From Scedosporium boydii (taxonomy: Eukaryota > Ascomycota > Sordariomycetes > Microascales > Microascaceae): a stretch of DNA of 64,000 bases. Below the pieces are notes generated by a model, which ran no database searches, was not told the DNA's origin, and saw nothing but the letters and a program-made list of their open reading frames with translations. The position numbers and the translations under genes are program-made. The stretch covers positions 51,238-115,237 of the forward strand of contig NJFT01000125.1 of NCBI GenBank assembly GCA_002221725.1, read 5' to 3'. Shown here one piece after another: positions 22,665-34,016 of this stretch. Each line of letters opens with the position of its first letter. Position 1 is the first letter of the stretch.

Positions 22665-23484
22665 TGGCTGGTAGATAGGCTCTGGCCGGCTGAAGATGAC
22701 CTTGTGTAGCGGCGGCTGGGGATACCATTTAGCTATCTGTCGGGCTCTTCGTCGTTCCTTTTCTTAACGTGGTCCTTGCGAGGGAGCTTCGTCACCTGTC
22801 TATGCTGCTGCTGTTTTGCTGCCCTCAGGCCGTGTCGATTTCTGCTTCCATGTCTTTGCGTTGGCACTGGTAGCCTTCTCTTTCGAGATGGCGAATTGTG
22901 CTTAGGTCATGGAACACATCAATGATCACTTTGCCTACATCGTACACCCCACACTGGCGCATTCTCATCGCACAAGAGCTAATGCTAGGTGTAAGGTCGA
23001 GGCAAGGAGCCTCGGTACTGCTATTTTTAGCAGCCCAACTCAGGTGAACGCTTGGCATAAGTAGATGCCTCCTTATATATTTTCTACTTCTTCATAAGTT
23101 CATTGTATTCCCCTAATTACTTCGTAAGTGCAATGATATAAAGCTCAATACCTTTGTACTCACAGTTCAATGCAATTGAAAGCAAGTGGTCACAGATGAG
23201 ATACCCCTGTAGTACCACGTGACCTTCCATTACCCCAGAGCCTGGCAAAGTAAACTACACTTCACTTCACGTCCCCTGATGACATAACCAGCCCAACATT
23301 GCAACGTTCGTTGTTCAATTGTTCAACCGCATCCCACAAGCAATGGGACGATAAGCTCCCAAACACCTCCCATCCAGCCCAATTCACTATCAAAAAGTGA
23401 AAGCGGAGGACATCCCAAGCCCCTGGAGCTCAACCCGGCAAATCCGAACTTCAGCTATCTCCTTTCCCTCACACGATCTCCACA
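22665..23484. other. 3' flank of het-S and promoter of alg6
   Basis: No gene seen. A TACGAAGTA copy lies at 23118. The last ~200 bases before 23485 are C/A-rich and read as the alg6 leader. Confidence 0.55.
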
Positions 23485-25325
23485 ATGGCTCGTCCTCCGC
23501 CCTCGCCGCACAAGCCGAGACGTCGACCCAAGCTCGACCAGGGCAAGCTCTCCAAGTCCGAGGCCCTCGTGCGCGCCCCGGCGTTTCCTCTCGCGTCGTT
23601 CCTGTGGCCGGCTAGGAGCTCGGTGTCGCAGTGGGAGGTTCTGCCGCTGATTCTCATGGTGGTTGGGTTGTTTCGATGGGCTGCTGGGCTTTGGGGATAC
23701 TCAGGTGAGCTTCCTTTTGATGCTAGAGCTTCCCTTTTCGAGGGCGGATTGAAAATTTTGGAAGAATTCCTCTTGCTAACTCTCGACCAGGCTTCCAGAA
23801 ACCCCCCATGTTCGGCGACTACGAAGCTCAACGACATTGGATGGAAATCACCACCCACCTCCCCATCTCGCAATGGTACTTCCACGACCTCGAATGGTGG
23901 GGCCTCGACTACCCTCCGCTCACGGCCTACCACAGTTGGCTCTGCGGCACGATCGGCTCCCTCATCGACCCCGCGTGGTTCGCCCTCTTCACGTCCCGGG
24001 GCTCCGACGACCCTTCTCTAAAAGTCTTCATGCGCGCCACCGTCATCGTGTCCGAGTACCTCATCTACATCCCCGCCGCCGTCATCTTCATCCGCCGCTA
24101 CAGCCGCCTCAATGGCGTGTCCACCTGGAGCATGGCCCTCGCTCTTACAGCCTTCCTCATGCAGCCTGCCACCATCCTCGTTGATCACGTTCATTTCCAG
24201 TATAACACTGTCATGCTCGGCTTTGTCCTCGCTAGTATGTCGAGCCTGCTCGCCGAGCGGTATCTCTGGGCGTCGGTGTTCTTCGTCGCGGCGCTCGGGT
24301 TCAAGCAGATGGCTCTTTATTATGCCTTCGCTATCTTCAGCTACCTTCTCGGCAGCTGCGTTACGCCACGCCTCAATTTGCAGAGGCTGATGGGTATCGC
24401 GGCTGTTACGCTCATCTCGTTCGCGCTGCTTGTTCTGCCTATTGTTGTGGGCACTCTTCACGACGCGAGCCAAGGAATCAAAGCTCGTCCGGACGGACCG
24501 CCGGAGCCGCTGCCACTCGCGCCGTGGCTCACGGACTACCTCGATACCGAATCGTTTTACTACCCCGTGCTGGAACAACTAGTCCAAATGGTGCACCGAG
24601 TCTTCCCATTCGCGAGAGGTCTCTTCGAGGACAAGGTCGCCAACTTCTGGTGCGCCCTCAACGTCCTCATCAAACTGCGCAAGTACCCCGCCGAACTGCT
24701 CCAAAAGGTCTCCCTCGCCGCGACGCTCCTCTCCATCATCCCCCCCAACATCATCCTCTTCCTCCGCCCGCAAAAGACCCTCCTCCCTCTCGGCTTCGCC
24801 GCCACAGCCTGGGGCTTCTTCCTCTTCAGCTACCAAGTCCACGAAAAGAGCGTCCTCCTTCCCCTCATGCCCATGACGCTCCTCTTGGCGGGTAAGCACG
24901 GCATGTCCAAGGACACCCGCGCGTGGGTGGGCTTCGCGAATCTCCTAGGTTGTTGGACGATGTATCCCCTCCTTGCGCGCGTCGACCTGCGCATCCCCTA
25001 CGCCATGCTCACGTTCCTTTGGGCCTATCTCCTTGGCCTGCCGCCCACGTCGTTCAATGTATACTTTTCCGATGCGCAGCACCTCCCCGCGTGGGTCAAG
25101 TGGGCTACAGGCATCGTGCACTTGGGGTTCTATATCGCCATGGGGGCTTGGCATGTTGCTGATGCTTATGTGGCGCCGCCCGTGGGGAAGCCAGACCTTT
25201 GGGTTGTTGTGAATGTTGGGATTGGGGCTGCAGGGTTCGTGATTTGCTATTTGTGGTGTTTGGGGAAGTTGGTTGTGGAGAGTGGACTGGTGGCGGCGAA
25301 GAAGGAGAAGACGAAGAAGCAGTGA
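23485..25325 (+). CDS. alg6: ALG6 alpha-1,3-glucosyltransferase (dolichol-P-Glc dependent)
   Basis: Two exons, 23485-23704 and 23791-25325. The 86-nt intron has a GTGAGC donor, a GCTAAC branch site and a CCAG acceptor. Product 584 residues. The splice joins WGYS to GFQKPPMFGDYEAQRHW, the conserved first luminal loop of ALG6. Its Asp (D83 in GDYEAQRHW) corresponds to the proposed catalytic base. Next comes WWGLDYPPLTAYHS, a family signature, then about a dozen hydrophobic segments. ALG6 adds the first glucose to lipid-linked Man9GlcNAc2 in the ER lumen, using dolichyl-phosphate glucose, before oligosaccharyl transfer. The motif set fits ALG6 better than the related ALG8. The N-terminal ~50 residues are basic and cytosolic, with a first TM at about 55-70. 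The C-terminus is Lys-rich (AAKKEKTKKQ), which may help ER retention. Confidence 0.95.
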
Positions 25326-26295
25326 GAGAGAGATGAGAGTGTGTTTAAAATAGATTTCTTTTTGTTCGTTCTTCTTGTAATTATTATGAGATACCACTTG
25401 CGCATTTTCATTTGAGGTCTCGGACTAGAACTAGACTTGCGAATCTCCTCCATATTGTGTATCCAGCAGGAGACTCAGATCCGTATCGCCCCTGCATTCA
25501 TCCCTCCGTTTGCTTGTGACTGGATCGCGGTTTTCTAGATACCCGTGGCCCGTTCTCCACCATCTCTTTATATCTCGGCACCTCCCTCGTCACAAATCTT
25601 TCGAGCTACGCAGTAGTTCGACCGTGCACACCTCCTACGAAGGGAGAAAAAGCTGGAGGTTGTAGAATGGTAGGGAGTGTTCACCTATCAGCAAGCCTCC
25701 ATACCCAATAGACCGAACCGGTCCGCAGCATGGCCCCAGCGCGGAGAACAATTGACTTGTTTACTTGAACGTCAACCAGAATCGCATCACGTGTATCTTT
25801 GTAAAACACTCAATGATCCCAAAAGACGCATCAAGAGATCCGAACAACCTCGTCAATGATGAAAGCCGATAGAAGGCCGGAGACTTTCTCGAGGAAGCCC
25901 TGATACCAAAAGCATCGCTACTCATATCAGACTCGACGATCAGCTACAGATACCCCCATTACGTCAGGACGATCTCGAAGCACTTCGCGGTTACGTTTCA
26001 TCTACTCTCCCCAAGTTTACCGGCGGCAGATATGATGATGTAGAACCGATACCATGCTCTCCGTACGAGTGGGCATGTCATCTCGAGGGATCATGCATAA
26101 ACGACGCCTTCCATGCCAAGGACCTCTGGAATTGTCGTCCGTAGGTGCCCGCCACCCACCTCTCCGACGATTTTCTTTTCCTTCTTTTATTGATCCGGCA
26201 AAGCTAACGAGCTACCCCGGGGTGTCACTCTTAGACCGTACCTAGGCTCACGATGGGAGAAAGCTCTCGTCTCGCCCTACAATCAATCAGGCCGA
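25326..26295. other. Intergenic, no gene seen
   Basis: This is the 3' flank of alg6 followed by sequence with only short overlapping frames. Nothing recognisable. Confidence 0.5.
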
Positions 26296-26520
26296 TCATG
26301 GCGCGTAGTTTCGATCCTTGAAGATCAAAGTAGGCTCGTCCGTGGGTGCATCCTCCACCACCGACAACCAGCACACTTCCCTGATATCGGCGATGGTGGT
26401 TCTGGGCTCCTGCTTGGGGAGCAGGAATGTGCCTTTGCCCTGCTTGGCCGGCAGAGAGCCACGGCGAATATTCCCGTAGAGGGCCGAGTACGGGTGTTCT
26501 GGAAGTTCACCATCGCTCAT
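26296..26520 (-). CDS. Hypothetical small protein or orphan exon
   Basis: A 74-codon frame whose third positions are mostly C or G, as in the real genes here and unlike the surrounding noise. The protein starts MSDGELPEHPYSALYG and ends FKDRNYAP. It has no signal peptide, no TM segment and no motif I recognise. It could be a short gene, the last exon of a longer one whose upstream exons I cannot define, or a relic. Function unknown. Confidence 0.3.
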   Translation of the reverse strand: MSDGELPEHPYSALYGNIRRGSLPAKQGKGTFLLPKQEPRTTIADIREVCWLSVVEDAPTDEPTLIFKDRNYAP

Positions 26521-29500
26521 GCGTTATCTAACGTTCTCTTAGGTCCGCATCACAAGCGTCACCGATACGGCTATCCGAGTCCTTGAAGCAACGCTCGACG
26601 AAATTACCGATCCTATTACGGTTTCCTGTAATATACTCACAACCACGTCTCTCGATGACATTAGAGACGACGAGTACGAGTGGCTTCATCTCGTGTACCT
26701 GACAATGCATAAGCAATTGACTTGGAAGAGTGATGGGAGAGAACAAGTGACTAAAGCACCGAGAGAGCGGTTAGGACCCAGAGTTGTTTCGGAAGATTTA
26801 GGGTTTTCGGGATCGAAACAGTCGGACGATTCGTACTCTTCGTCAGTCTCATCCTCACTTTAGGGCCTTAAAGGTTCAGCAAGGCCAAGAAGTGACAGAA
26901 GGCAGTGCCTTCCAGGCTTGGACACTTCAAATAATATTTAATACTGTACAACACTTGACTCGTGGAAAAAGCCCGAGTACCAGCTTTGTTATTTACCGTC
27001 ATTTAGTGCGGCGCTGTGGCTCGACTCCAGTTCGGCTGACCCCGTCAACCAACCGTAGTGGTCAGAACGGAGGTGACGACTTGATCAGAGGGCCGACCAC
27101 GAAGTGGCAGCAAAAAGCAGAGGCCGGGGCGCTAAGAACGAGGCGGGCGATAGAGACGGGATTAATAGCGTTTGGCAGGTCGTGAGATCAAGGCATTGGG
27201 GACAGGTCAAGGACGAGGAATATCAATCTAGGTTTCCTCTCGTATCGAGGCGTCTTAAGATTTAAGCCCGTCAGCACTAGCCAGCACAGCAGCGACAGAA
27301 CATGTCCCCACTCGCTCGTTGACAGTCTCGATGACAGCTCGAGTTGTTTAACTCAGAATCCGACCAGCGTTTCTTTGCTCTTTTGCCAGTGAACAATCCT
27401 TGGGGAAATTGACGGACTACCATGGGCTCCCTCGTAGCTGTAGAACATGTCAGGGTCTCCTCTGAGCTGAATTCGAAGGATGACCCATGCCTCCCTCGGA
27501 TGGACAGTCTCACGGTCCGTCATACTCATGAACTCCGGATTCCAGTTGCACTGCCCAATAAATGTAAGTAAATAAATTCAAGACAAAAATTAAAAATAAA
27601 TACATACAATAAAAAGCAGGTTCTTTCAAGTCCAGAACATTGTAGCAAAAAAAAAAAAAAGCCGGTTCCCCCTCAGCTCAATCGAAAGAAGATTGACGTG
27701 CTTCGGAATGTTAACATTAGGTTTTGTCCTTTCTTTTCAAGACTAACCGAAGACGGTATTGATCCCCGAGGAGCCGGGGATGGTCTGGGAGATTGACATG
27801 CTCCGCTGGGGCGGCTCGCTGCAGAAAGTTAGTTCGTGGGGGCTTTAGGGTCGTTGATGGTCAAATCGGAGTTTGACCAACTCTCAATGAGAGTTTAATA
27901 CCTGAGTACTACGAGGTGGCACTGAAACTATTGCCATGTGGCGCCGAATGTCGTGGCTGGCAGGCCTGTGCTGGCCTGGCCGCCCTCTGGTCTTGGTGTT
28001 TTCTTAGCGGGTCTTGGACTGGCCTGGGCTTTGGTAGGGCTGGAAACACTCCACTCAAACTCCGAAGGACACTAAATTACTTTACTGCCAGCACTAGACC
28101 CTCTTCGGATTAGATCAATTGATGGTTTGAACAGCAAACACATCTGGAATGGAATGCGAGTTCTGGGGAGATGTCCGACGCGAACTGAGCCATAGGGGAT
28201 GGACCCTTTCAGATGGGGAGACCAATGCGTTTCTAACTCTCGAGCGAAGACGTGAGAATCAGATTTGTTCTTTTGGAGTCAAGCGTATGTAAGAGCTCAA
28301 ACTGGACTGCCGAGCAAAGCTGACAAAGAGCGGCCGCTACTATCAGGAAATATCCCGATTCAATTGTATTTTCAATCGTCCTCTCTTCCATCTCGGCTAT
28401 ATTGAAGACGGGAGAGCATCAACATTGATAGTTGCACGGGATCTGGGTGATCTGGATCAAGGATACGTATCCGCCGATCCGGTAAATTCTCACCGTCGCT
28501 CAGTATTTTGAGCCTTTTAATAGGTTTCTTTGTGTAACCGGACACGAAGATTGCGCGGACGGGGACTGCAGGCTGAAGATCGTCATCATCTCAGTCCTGG
28601 TCTCGGTAACGCATGGGGAAATAAAACTCCCAGTGCTTGCATTTCCCTATTGTCTCATTGCCCCCCGCCACTCGATTGTATTTGGCCTCTGCAAGAAAAG
28701 CGTCGAGGCAAGAAAACGGCAACGAGAGCGAGTCTGCGCACTTCCCCCATGCTACTTCTTCCTTCGAGGTTCTCGAACAACGATTCAGCTTCGTGTCTGT
28801 TTTTTTTTCTCTGCCAGGAACAGTATGCGAGACAGGCCATCCTCCAGGGACATCTTGCCGCCTTTTTTTCTTAGCTTTGCGTCGGGGGAGTCCCTATTCG
28901 TGCAGCATCTTCAAGCTCTCTTAGATTTGAGGTAATAAGCCTGGATCAAGTCGATATTCTACCGACGGTTCAAAAGAGCTTGGCAACCCGAATAAATATA
29001 CCGTTTCCTAAACGTTTTATTTATTTATTTCTTTATTCTGATTTTTGGTTCGTCAGACCTTCTGTTCCCCTGCGCAGTTCACATCACGAACATTCAGCCC
29101 CCGTCAAGACACGAGCTGTTCCTTCGTAGCCTGGCCCCTTTCAAAGAGGCGTAGCGTATTACTGCACAGCCAGTCTCCGGACAATCCATCGATGAACCAT
29201 CAGAATCCCAGGAGCCTGTCCAATCCGAGAGGCGGCACGAATCCAGCCCATCCAGCCGAAGCCCCAAGCCCGCGGGTCGTCCAACCTCCGCGCCTCCCAG
29301 TCTTGCTCAATCCAAGATAAACTCGCCGCCGTCGAAAAGTTAAAAAAAAGTTTCCTGGTATGACAACAAAACTAAGGAAAAGCCATTTGATCAAATCACT
29401 AGTCTTTCGTCGATAAGTAGCCGCCCATTGAGCTTTTCCCTTTTCTTGCTAAATCCTTTCATGTATGTCGTCAGCGCCGATAGCAATTGAACCGCCTGGG

Positions 29501-31023
29501 CGGGCTTGGCTGGGCTAATAATAATACTTTGCGTATTGATGCACTCTAAAGTATTTGAGATTTGACTTCTCTGCGTCCAAGTAAATTGCGGTCTTGGATT
29601 CCGCACCAGCCCGTTCGTTTCTCTACAAAGTAAACTCGCTTCGCTTCGCCTCCGAGTGGCGCCGCCACGTCTGTGCCATCTCGTTTTTTTATTCCTTCCT
29701 GCGGACATGACCCGCGGACGTGGAAGAGGAGAAAGCGGGGGAGAAATTCAGTGTTCAATGCTTGTTGGTTCTTTGAATCCTTCGCCGTGGTTCGTTGCGT
29801 TCCGTTTCCCAGTGTCCGTCCAACAACCCAAACAGCCCGGCATCAATGTACCTCGCAGACAGGGCCGCTTGCGTATATCCACCCTTGTTGCCAGCGCATA
29901 CAACAATATGATTGTCGGTGCAATGAATGGGATCTGGGTTTTTCATCCACACACCGCAGCTGCGAGTTAAAGTCTCTCCATGTACCCCGTGGGATACTAT
30001 CTCCATCCCCTCGCCGTGCTCTCCATTCCCGGTAATGCTAAGGGGTCTGTCTGCCTCTTTCGAACTCTTTGGCTCTTGGTGTAGGTGTCGTGTCGTGTCG
30101 CAGCCACCCCCAACTTCTCTGATTATAATGCCACCTTCTTGTTCATCCTTTCTCCTTCTCTTCTTCTGTACGGAGTTCTCCTGGTACTTCGTACTCACGA
30201 AGGCTGCGCTTGGGCTGTGAGGTATCTGGACATCTCGACCTGTCTCTGGACCGATTCCTACTGGCTGGCCCATCTTACATTCTCACTGCACCTCATCTCA
30301 CCCCCCCCTCCCAAGCTTCCCAAATGCGGTATCACTGCATATTGACCGTAAGCAGCAAATATACTCTGACCAGATGGATATAGCTGATACCTGCCGCCGT
30401 ACTCTCCCGCTTTGTATCTTTTCATATAACCCCCTCCTCATTGTACATAAAGATCATTATGCAGGCTACTTGTGAGTTGCTAGCATTATTGCGTACTTCG
30501 TAGAGTCTCCTGCGGTAGAGAGGCGTTGCTGGCTCCGTCCAACAGCCCCCAAATAGACCCGCCGTTTACACGCAAAACCGTTCCTCCTCGTCTTTCTCCC
30601 ACGCCCACGCCCCCCCTCCCCCGTCTTCCCTCTTCCCAAAGAGGTCTCTTCTTTCTTTTTTTTTTTTTCTTCATCCCAATGTTGGGAAGGCTCGAAAATC
30701 CCGTGCCTTCTTTTCTCCTCTCCTCTGTTCCACACTTTGTAGTTTGAATTGGAAACGTCCTCTATTCATCGGTGGCGCGGATCAGAATCTTTTCAATTGT
30801 TCCCTCGCTCATCAATCAGTTACGGATCTCTCAACCTCACTTACACACTTAGACGCGCTCAATTTGTTCACACTCTCTCTTATTGCCAGCACCTACCCGA
30901 CCCAACAGGAGGGATCACCGCCAGGAAAATCCAAGCATAGGCCCTGCAAGAATCCGAGCTCAAAAAGATCCCTCTTTTCTTTTGTTCCTCTTTTTTTCGT
31001 TTGGTGTTTCCAACGGACCGGAG
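26521..31023. other. Gene desert and leader of the cupredoxin-fold gene
   Basis: About 4.5 kb without a supportable gene. An AT-rich patch lies at 27550-27660 and ends in an A-run. TTTA repeats are near 29012-29035. TACGAAGTA copies lie at 30185 and 30494, and there is a T-run at about 30655-30670. The stretch 30720-31023 is pyrimidine-rich and likely the promoter and 5' leader of the next gene. Open frames here lack coding bias and overlap each other. No transposase or reverse transcriptase is readable. Confidence 0.45.
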
Positions 31024-32506
31024 ATGTTACGCTACGTCGCCGCGACGCTCGGTCTCCTCGCCGCGGGAACGATAGCTCAATCGGCGACGGCCTCGAGCGC
31101 GCCTTCGTCGACGAGTGATGCGCCGCAGACACATACTGTTCTCGTTGGATGGGTACGTGGATGATGTTCCTCAGGCTCAAAACATCATTGATATCAGAAC
31201 ACAAGTGATGTCCTCTTGAAATACAATCTCCTAACCTGACGGCTACACAGGCGGGATTCAAATTCACGCCCAACGAGACCTACGCGAAACCCGGCGATAC
31301 AGTGGGTAAGTTTATGGAGTTGTTTGCTGCCATCTTTGACTTTAGGATACTCCAGCGGGAGAATTCATGTGAAGGGAGCAAAGCTGATTTCTTTTGTGAC
31401 TTACGCCCTGTAGAATTCAAGTTCTACCCTCCAGATCACTCCGTTATTCGAGCCGATTATGAGCACGGTTGCATTCCCTACGAATATGTCGGTGCGAATC
31501 GCGTCGGATTTTACAGCCAGCCTCAGATTGTGAGCGGCATATCAGAAGATGTAAGTGAGCTCAACTCTTAACAAGTCACAACAGTTGTATACACTTCTAC
31601 CTGTCGCTTTCAACTTGCTAACAGAGCGTGGCATCTGCAGAATCCAGTATTTAACGTCAAAGTTAACGACACCAATCCCATCTTCTTCTACTGCGGCGCC
31701 GTCGGTTCCTGTATGAGCCAACGCATGATCGGCGTCATCAACCCTGTAAGTTATCGTTATTTATTTATTTTTTTTCCTTGGACAATCTCAAATCCTTCTC
31801 CCATTCTGACGTCTAACCACCTGCCCAGAACGAAAACCAGACCCTCGCCGGCCACCTCAAATACGTCGAAGCCGCCGAATTCGAACTCATCCCCGGTCAA
31901 GACTGGCCCAGCGAAGGCGACAAACCCACCGCCTCCGGCCCCTCCCCCTCCCCCACCTCCACATCAGGCTCCTCCTCTTCTTCCTCCAACGACTCCAACC
32001 AGCAAAACTCCCACGGGCTCTCCTCCGGCGCCATAGCAGGCATAGCCATAGGTGGCGCAGCCGTCCTTCTCGGCGCCGCCGGCCTCATCTACTACTGCGG
32101 CCGCAACGGCGGCATGGAACGTGCCTACCGGAAGAGCATGTCCGTACAGAATAACGGATACACCGGCGCTTCGACGGTGCCGCCTTCTAGTCCGTTCTCG
32201 CCCGGCATGGAGCACAAGGCTCTCACGCCCATGAGCTTGGCTACCAGCAACGAGAGGTGGTCGCAGGTGCAGATGGGGAGCCCGCCCCAGGGACACGGGA
32301 GTCCGCCGCTGGCGCACGGCCAGATGGGAAGTCCTGGTTATGGCGGGTTCGTGGTGCCGAATGTTACGGGGACGACGCAGGTTAGTTATGAGGCGCCGTC
32401 GCAGGAGGCGCCGGTGGAGTTGCCGGCTACGACGGGGGAGGAGAATAGAGCGAATCGGTTTTCGTGGCAGCGGGGGAATGAGGGGGGGTTTCACGCGAGG
32501 CATTAG
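31024..32506 (+). CDS. Membrane-anchored extracellular cupredoxin-fold, Ser-rich protein
   Basis: Five exons: 31024-31152, 31251-31305, 31414-31550, 31641-31745 and 31829-32506. All four introns have GTAAGT- or GTACGT-type donors and CAG/TAG acceptors. Product 367 residues. A signal peptide covers residues 1 to about 19. A cupredoxin-like domain follows, with GFKFTPNETYAKPGDTVEF, PPDHSV, EHGCIPYE and IFFYCGAVGSCMSQRMIGVI. A Ser-rich stalk leads to one TM helix (AIAGIAIGGAAVLLGAAGLIYY) and a ~120-residue cytosolic tail rich in Pro, Ser and Gly. The copper-site Cys and a downstream Met are visible. The second His of a type 1 site is not obvious, so copper binding is uncertain. Proteins of this build are common on ascomycete cell surfaces. 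Role unknown, possibly wall or redox related. Confidence 0.85.
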
Positions 32507-34016
32507 TGATGAGGGAGACGGAGACGGAGACGGAGAGATAGACAAAGAGAGGAAGGGGAGTGAGTGACGATAACACCTGTTTTGCGGCCCCGATGGCTTT
32601 TGGGTTCCCCCTGCACACTAGACTTTTTTGGGAGGGAGTCGATGCTAGGCTATGAGAGATTCGGCATCGTTTGTTTTTGCTTAGCATACTTGGGATTTGG
32701 CGAATTCGGTTGTTTCTCGGGACGGTTTCTCGCCTTTACTTTATTTCCTTTCCTACTTTTCTAATGGAATATATGAGGATGTCCTAGGGACGGTCTCTGG
32801 GCATGTACTCTGAATCTCGTTAACCTTCTCAACTTCGTAGAGATAAGCCCCCTGACCCTGGGTTTATTTCATCTTCTTTCTTCAGAGAAAAGCGTCCTAC
32901 CGAGTCGAGTAGTTGCCGACACTGGTTTCAGTAGTGGTTGATGGTTCCGCGCACATTCTCTTCTGAACACACGAGATCCATCTAGGGGAAGGAACTCCGA
33001 GAGCTCCTTCCGTCTCGACACACCCAGCCCCGGCCTGTGCTTTATATACGAGGATCCGGCAAGAACTTCTAACCGAGCAGCTCAAGCAGTGGCGACACTC
33101 CGACCAGTGGCCAAGTGGTCATTGGAGCGCTCAGAAGGTTAGAAAATTGCAATTTTTGTAGCTCGCGGGAAGCAACCGGGATTCGATCCTGGGAGCAACC
33201 CGTGAGCGAGCTTTTTGTTTTTCATTTTTTTTTTTTCTTTCTCCCTCTTGTCTATTCTTCTCCTTCTGTTTCATCCAATTTTATTTACGCCCGTCACAAC
33301 GATCCATCATCTTCTGCGGACTTCTTTGATCGAGTTTCGGTCCTCGCTTGCTCAGCCTCGCCTAGGTTCAAGTCCCCGGCATGTGGCGGAGCTGTCTGCA
33401 GCTAAACTACTTCATGGGTTTGGATGTTCATAATTCCACTTCTCTTTCATCTTGGGTCCTCTTTCTTCCGAATTTTCTGCTTCATGCTGGCCTGTCATAA
33501 CTCAACTCTTTCCAAGAGAGGGCGCTTCGTCCTGGTAGTGTTGACCGGCCGGCCACCGCAACTTCAACGCCAGTCACACGACTCGGTCAGCTTTCGAGGA
33601 AACTGATGCATTGACCACCCCTAGCTCATCTCTCCTCAGCAATCAAGAGAATCCTACCACGTCTTTTAGCAACATTGACTGGGGATACGTGTGGTTCCCC
33701 AGGCTGGTACCAGGATGGATTTAGATTATGGGTGCGCCACTTCACAGCCTGATGCTGAAGTGCCTGAGCACTGCAGTGGGAGTTAGAACTCTGAAAATGC
33801 GTCTGTATCCGGAGCTTAGACTCCTTAACAGAGTTCATCATCTTTTGTTTCAATTATTTCTGTCTCCTGAGGTAACCATACTTGATCTCCAATCCCTGCA
33901 TGCGAAAGCAGAATTGGCATCGGCCCTCTTAGCCTTGTGCTCTTCGAAGAGCCATTGCATAGTCTGGACTGAAGTGGCTTGATATCCCGCAATAAAAGGG
34001 GGAAGCGGAAGAAAAA
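32507..34016. other. Intergenic; holds a Pol III-like unit
   Basis: No protein gene seen. A tRNA-like Pol III unit is proposed at 33101-33216. A second B-box-like GGTTCAAGTCC occurs near 33364 with no matching A box or stem. Confidence 0.5.
33101..33216 (+). ncRNA. Possible tRNA-like Pol III transcript or tRNA relic
   Basis: TGGCCAAGTGG at 33108-33118 matches the A-box consensus. ATTCGATCC at 33181-33189 resembles a B box. A T5 run follows at 33212-33217. Between them are a perfect palindrome (AAAATTGCAATTTT, 33143-33156) and a hairpin whose arms are AGCTCG (33160) and CGAGCT (33207), with an inner 6-bp stem CCGGGA/TCCTGG around the TTCGA loop. The outer 7-bp acceptor stem of a tRNA does not form and the D arm is irregular. 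So this is not a normal tRNA gene. It may be a decayed tRNA, a SINE head or an unrelated small RNA. Confidence 0.3.

Noticed and set aside
26521..31023. Transposon remnants in the desert
   Set aside because: No reverse transcriptase, integrase or transposase motif and no clear terminal repeats could be read, so none is claimed.
33364..33374. Second B-box-like GGTTCAAGTCC
   Set aside because: No A box at the right distance and the T stem does not pair.
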